Shown in pieces: positions 53,234 to 53,653 of a DNA stretch of 53,653 bases; the stretch's first letter is position 1; every line of letters begins with the position of its first letter. Below the pieces are notes generated by a model. It saw only the letters and a program-made list of their open reading frames with translations, did not search any database and was not told the origin of the DNA. The position numbers and the translations under genes are program-made. The DNA comes from a bacterium (lineage in GTDB: Bacteria > Actinomycetota > Acidimicrobiia > Spongiisociales > ZC4RG35): assembly GCA_028823995.1 (NCBI GenBank), contig JAPPFD010000002.1:1-53653 (forward strand), read 5' to 3'.

Positions 53234-53272
53234 CAAAAAGCCTCGACGCCATCTCCGGGCCTGGCGTCGAGG
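53234..53272 (-). terminator. Terminator-like hairpin facing the minus strand
   Basis: CCTCGACGCCA (53241-53251) pairs perfectly with TGGCGTCGAGG (53262-53272). Read on the minus strand it is followed by CTTTTTGGG, the form of an intrinsic terminator. Both flanking genes lie on the plus strand, so it would stop antisense transcription. A second, imperfect hairpin follows at 53301-53329. Confidence 0.5.
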
Positions 53273-53434
53273 AACTGAATCCTTCCCCGTGATCCAAGCC
53301 GTCTCATATACCCTTTGGGTAAGTGAGACGCCGCCGTTAGACCAGCCAGCCTGCGTCTAACCGGAGCGTCGTCCCCGGACCGGGCTACCGGATGGGGTGG
53401 ACGGAAGCCCGACTGAACGGATCCTGGTGAAAAC

Positions 53435-53653
53435 ATGCGACAACTAGCGGCGCTGTTGGTGTCGATGTGCATCCTGGGAATCGGCAACGGCCTGGTCACT
53501 TCCCTCCTGGGGGTCCGCTCCACCATAGAGGATTTCTCCTCCCTGGCGATCGGGATCGCCCTGGCCGGCTACTACGCGGGGTTCCTGGTGGGAGGCCGGA
53601 CCATCGGCGCCATGCTGGCCCATGTCGGCCATGTCAGGGTGTTCGCCGGGCTG
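53435..53653 (+). CDS. MFS transporter, second paralogue, 3' end outside the window
   Basis: The first 73 codons are visible and open to the window edge. The protein starts MRQLAALLVSMCILGIGNG and continues with TSLLGVRSTIEDFS and GHVRVFAGL, closely following the start of the MFS protein at 51901-53169. It is therefore a tandem duplicate whose sequence has moderately diverged. The function is unknown. The remaining part lies beyond the window. Confidence 0.8.
   Translation, partial: MRQLAALLVSMCILGIGNGLVTSLLGVRSTIEDFSSLAIGIALAGYYAGFLVGGRTIGAMLAHVGHVRVFAGL

Overview
The window looks like a chromosomal piece of a high-GC Gram-positive bacterium, most likely an actinomycete of the Acidimicrobiia type. 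This is inferred from the base composition, the many GTG starts, a NucS/EndoMS mismatch endonuclease (an actinobacterial and archaeal hallmark), lipoproteins with Thr-Ala-Ala-Pro linkers, and dense GTGA/ATGA start-stop couplings. No rRNA, tRNA, CRISPR array, phage gene or insertion sequence was seen.

Left part (1-20.8 kb), mostly housekeeping. A truncated His-rich secreted protein is followed, on the minus strand, by a TPP-riboswitch-controlled thiamine uptake pair (thiB, thiP; no ATPase gene here), nucS coupled to an M20 peptidase, a plus-strand M50 protease/acyl-CoA dehydrogenase/thioredoxin-fold cluster, a sugar ABC transporter with an isomerase, a Gfo/Idh/MocA oxidoreductase and an unknown Cys/His-rich protein, then hsp20, metY with a start-occluding hairpin, a CoA-binding protein, an exonuclease-DinG helicase fusion and a homocysteine S-methyltransferase.

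Central and right part (20.8-51.7 kb), the most interesting: a methylated-amine island. One minus-strand operon, divergent from an IclR regulator, carries a BKACE-type 3-dehydrocarnitine cleavage enzyme, a carnitine dehydrogenase-thioesterase fusion, an acyl-CoA dehydrogenase, an ADP-forming acyl-CoA synthetase and a glycine-betaine-type ABC importer (proV, double proW, proX). These predict carnitine to glycine betaine plus an acetoacetyl unit. A second minus-strand operon encodes a corrinoid protein, a methyl-THF:corrinoid methyltransferase, a RamA-like corrinoid reactivase, an MttB-family non-pyrrolysine methyltransferase, a MetF-like reductase and a cation antiporter: a full set for taking a methyl group from a quaternary amine to THF. 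Divergent from it are a dimethylglycine dehydrogenase-like flavoprotein with a GcvT domain and both ETF subunits. A second betaine-type importer follows, with a long membrane extension on its permease and a binding protein made of two domains whose DNA is identical over about 873 bp. A third paralogous binding protein and a CaiD-like crotonobetainyl-CoA hydratase complete the island.

Working model (inference): the cell imports carnitine and betaines, converts carnitine to glycine betaine, removes one methyl through corrinoid chemistry and another through a flavoprotein/ETF route, and feeds both into the C1-THF pool. The right end holds two tandem MFS transporter genes, the second cut by the window edge.
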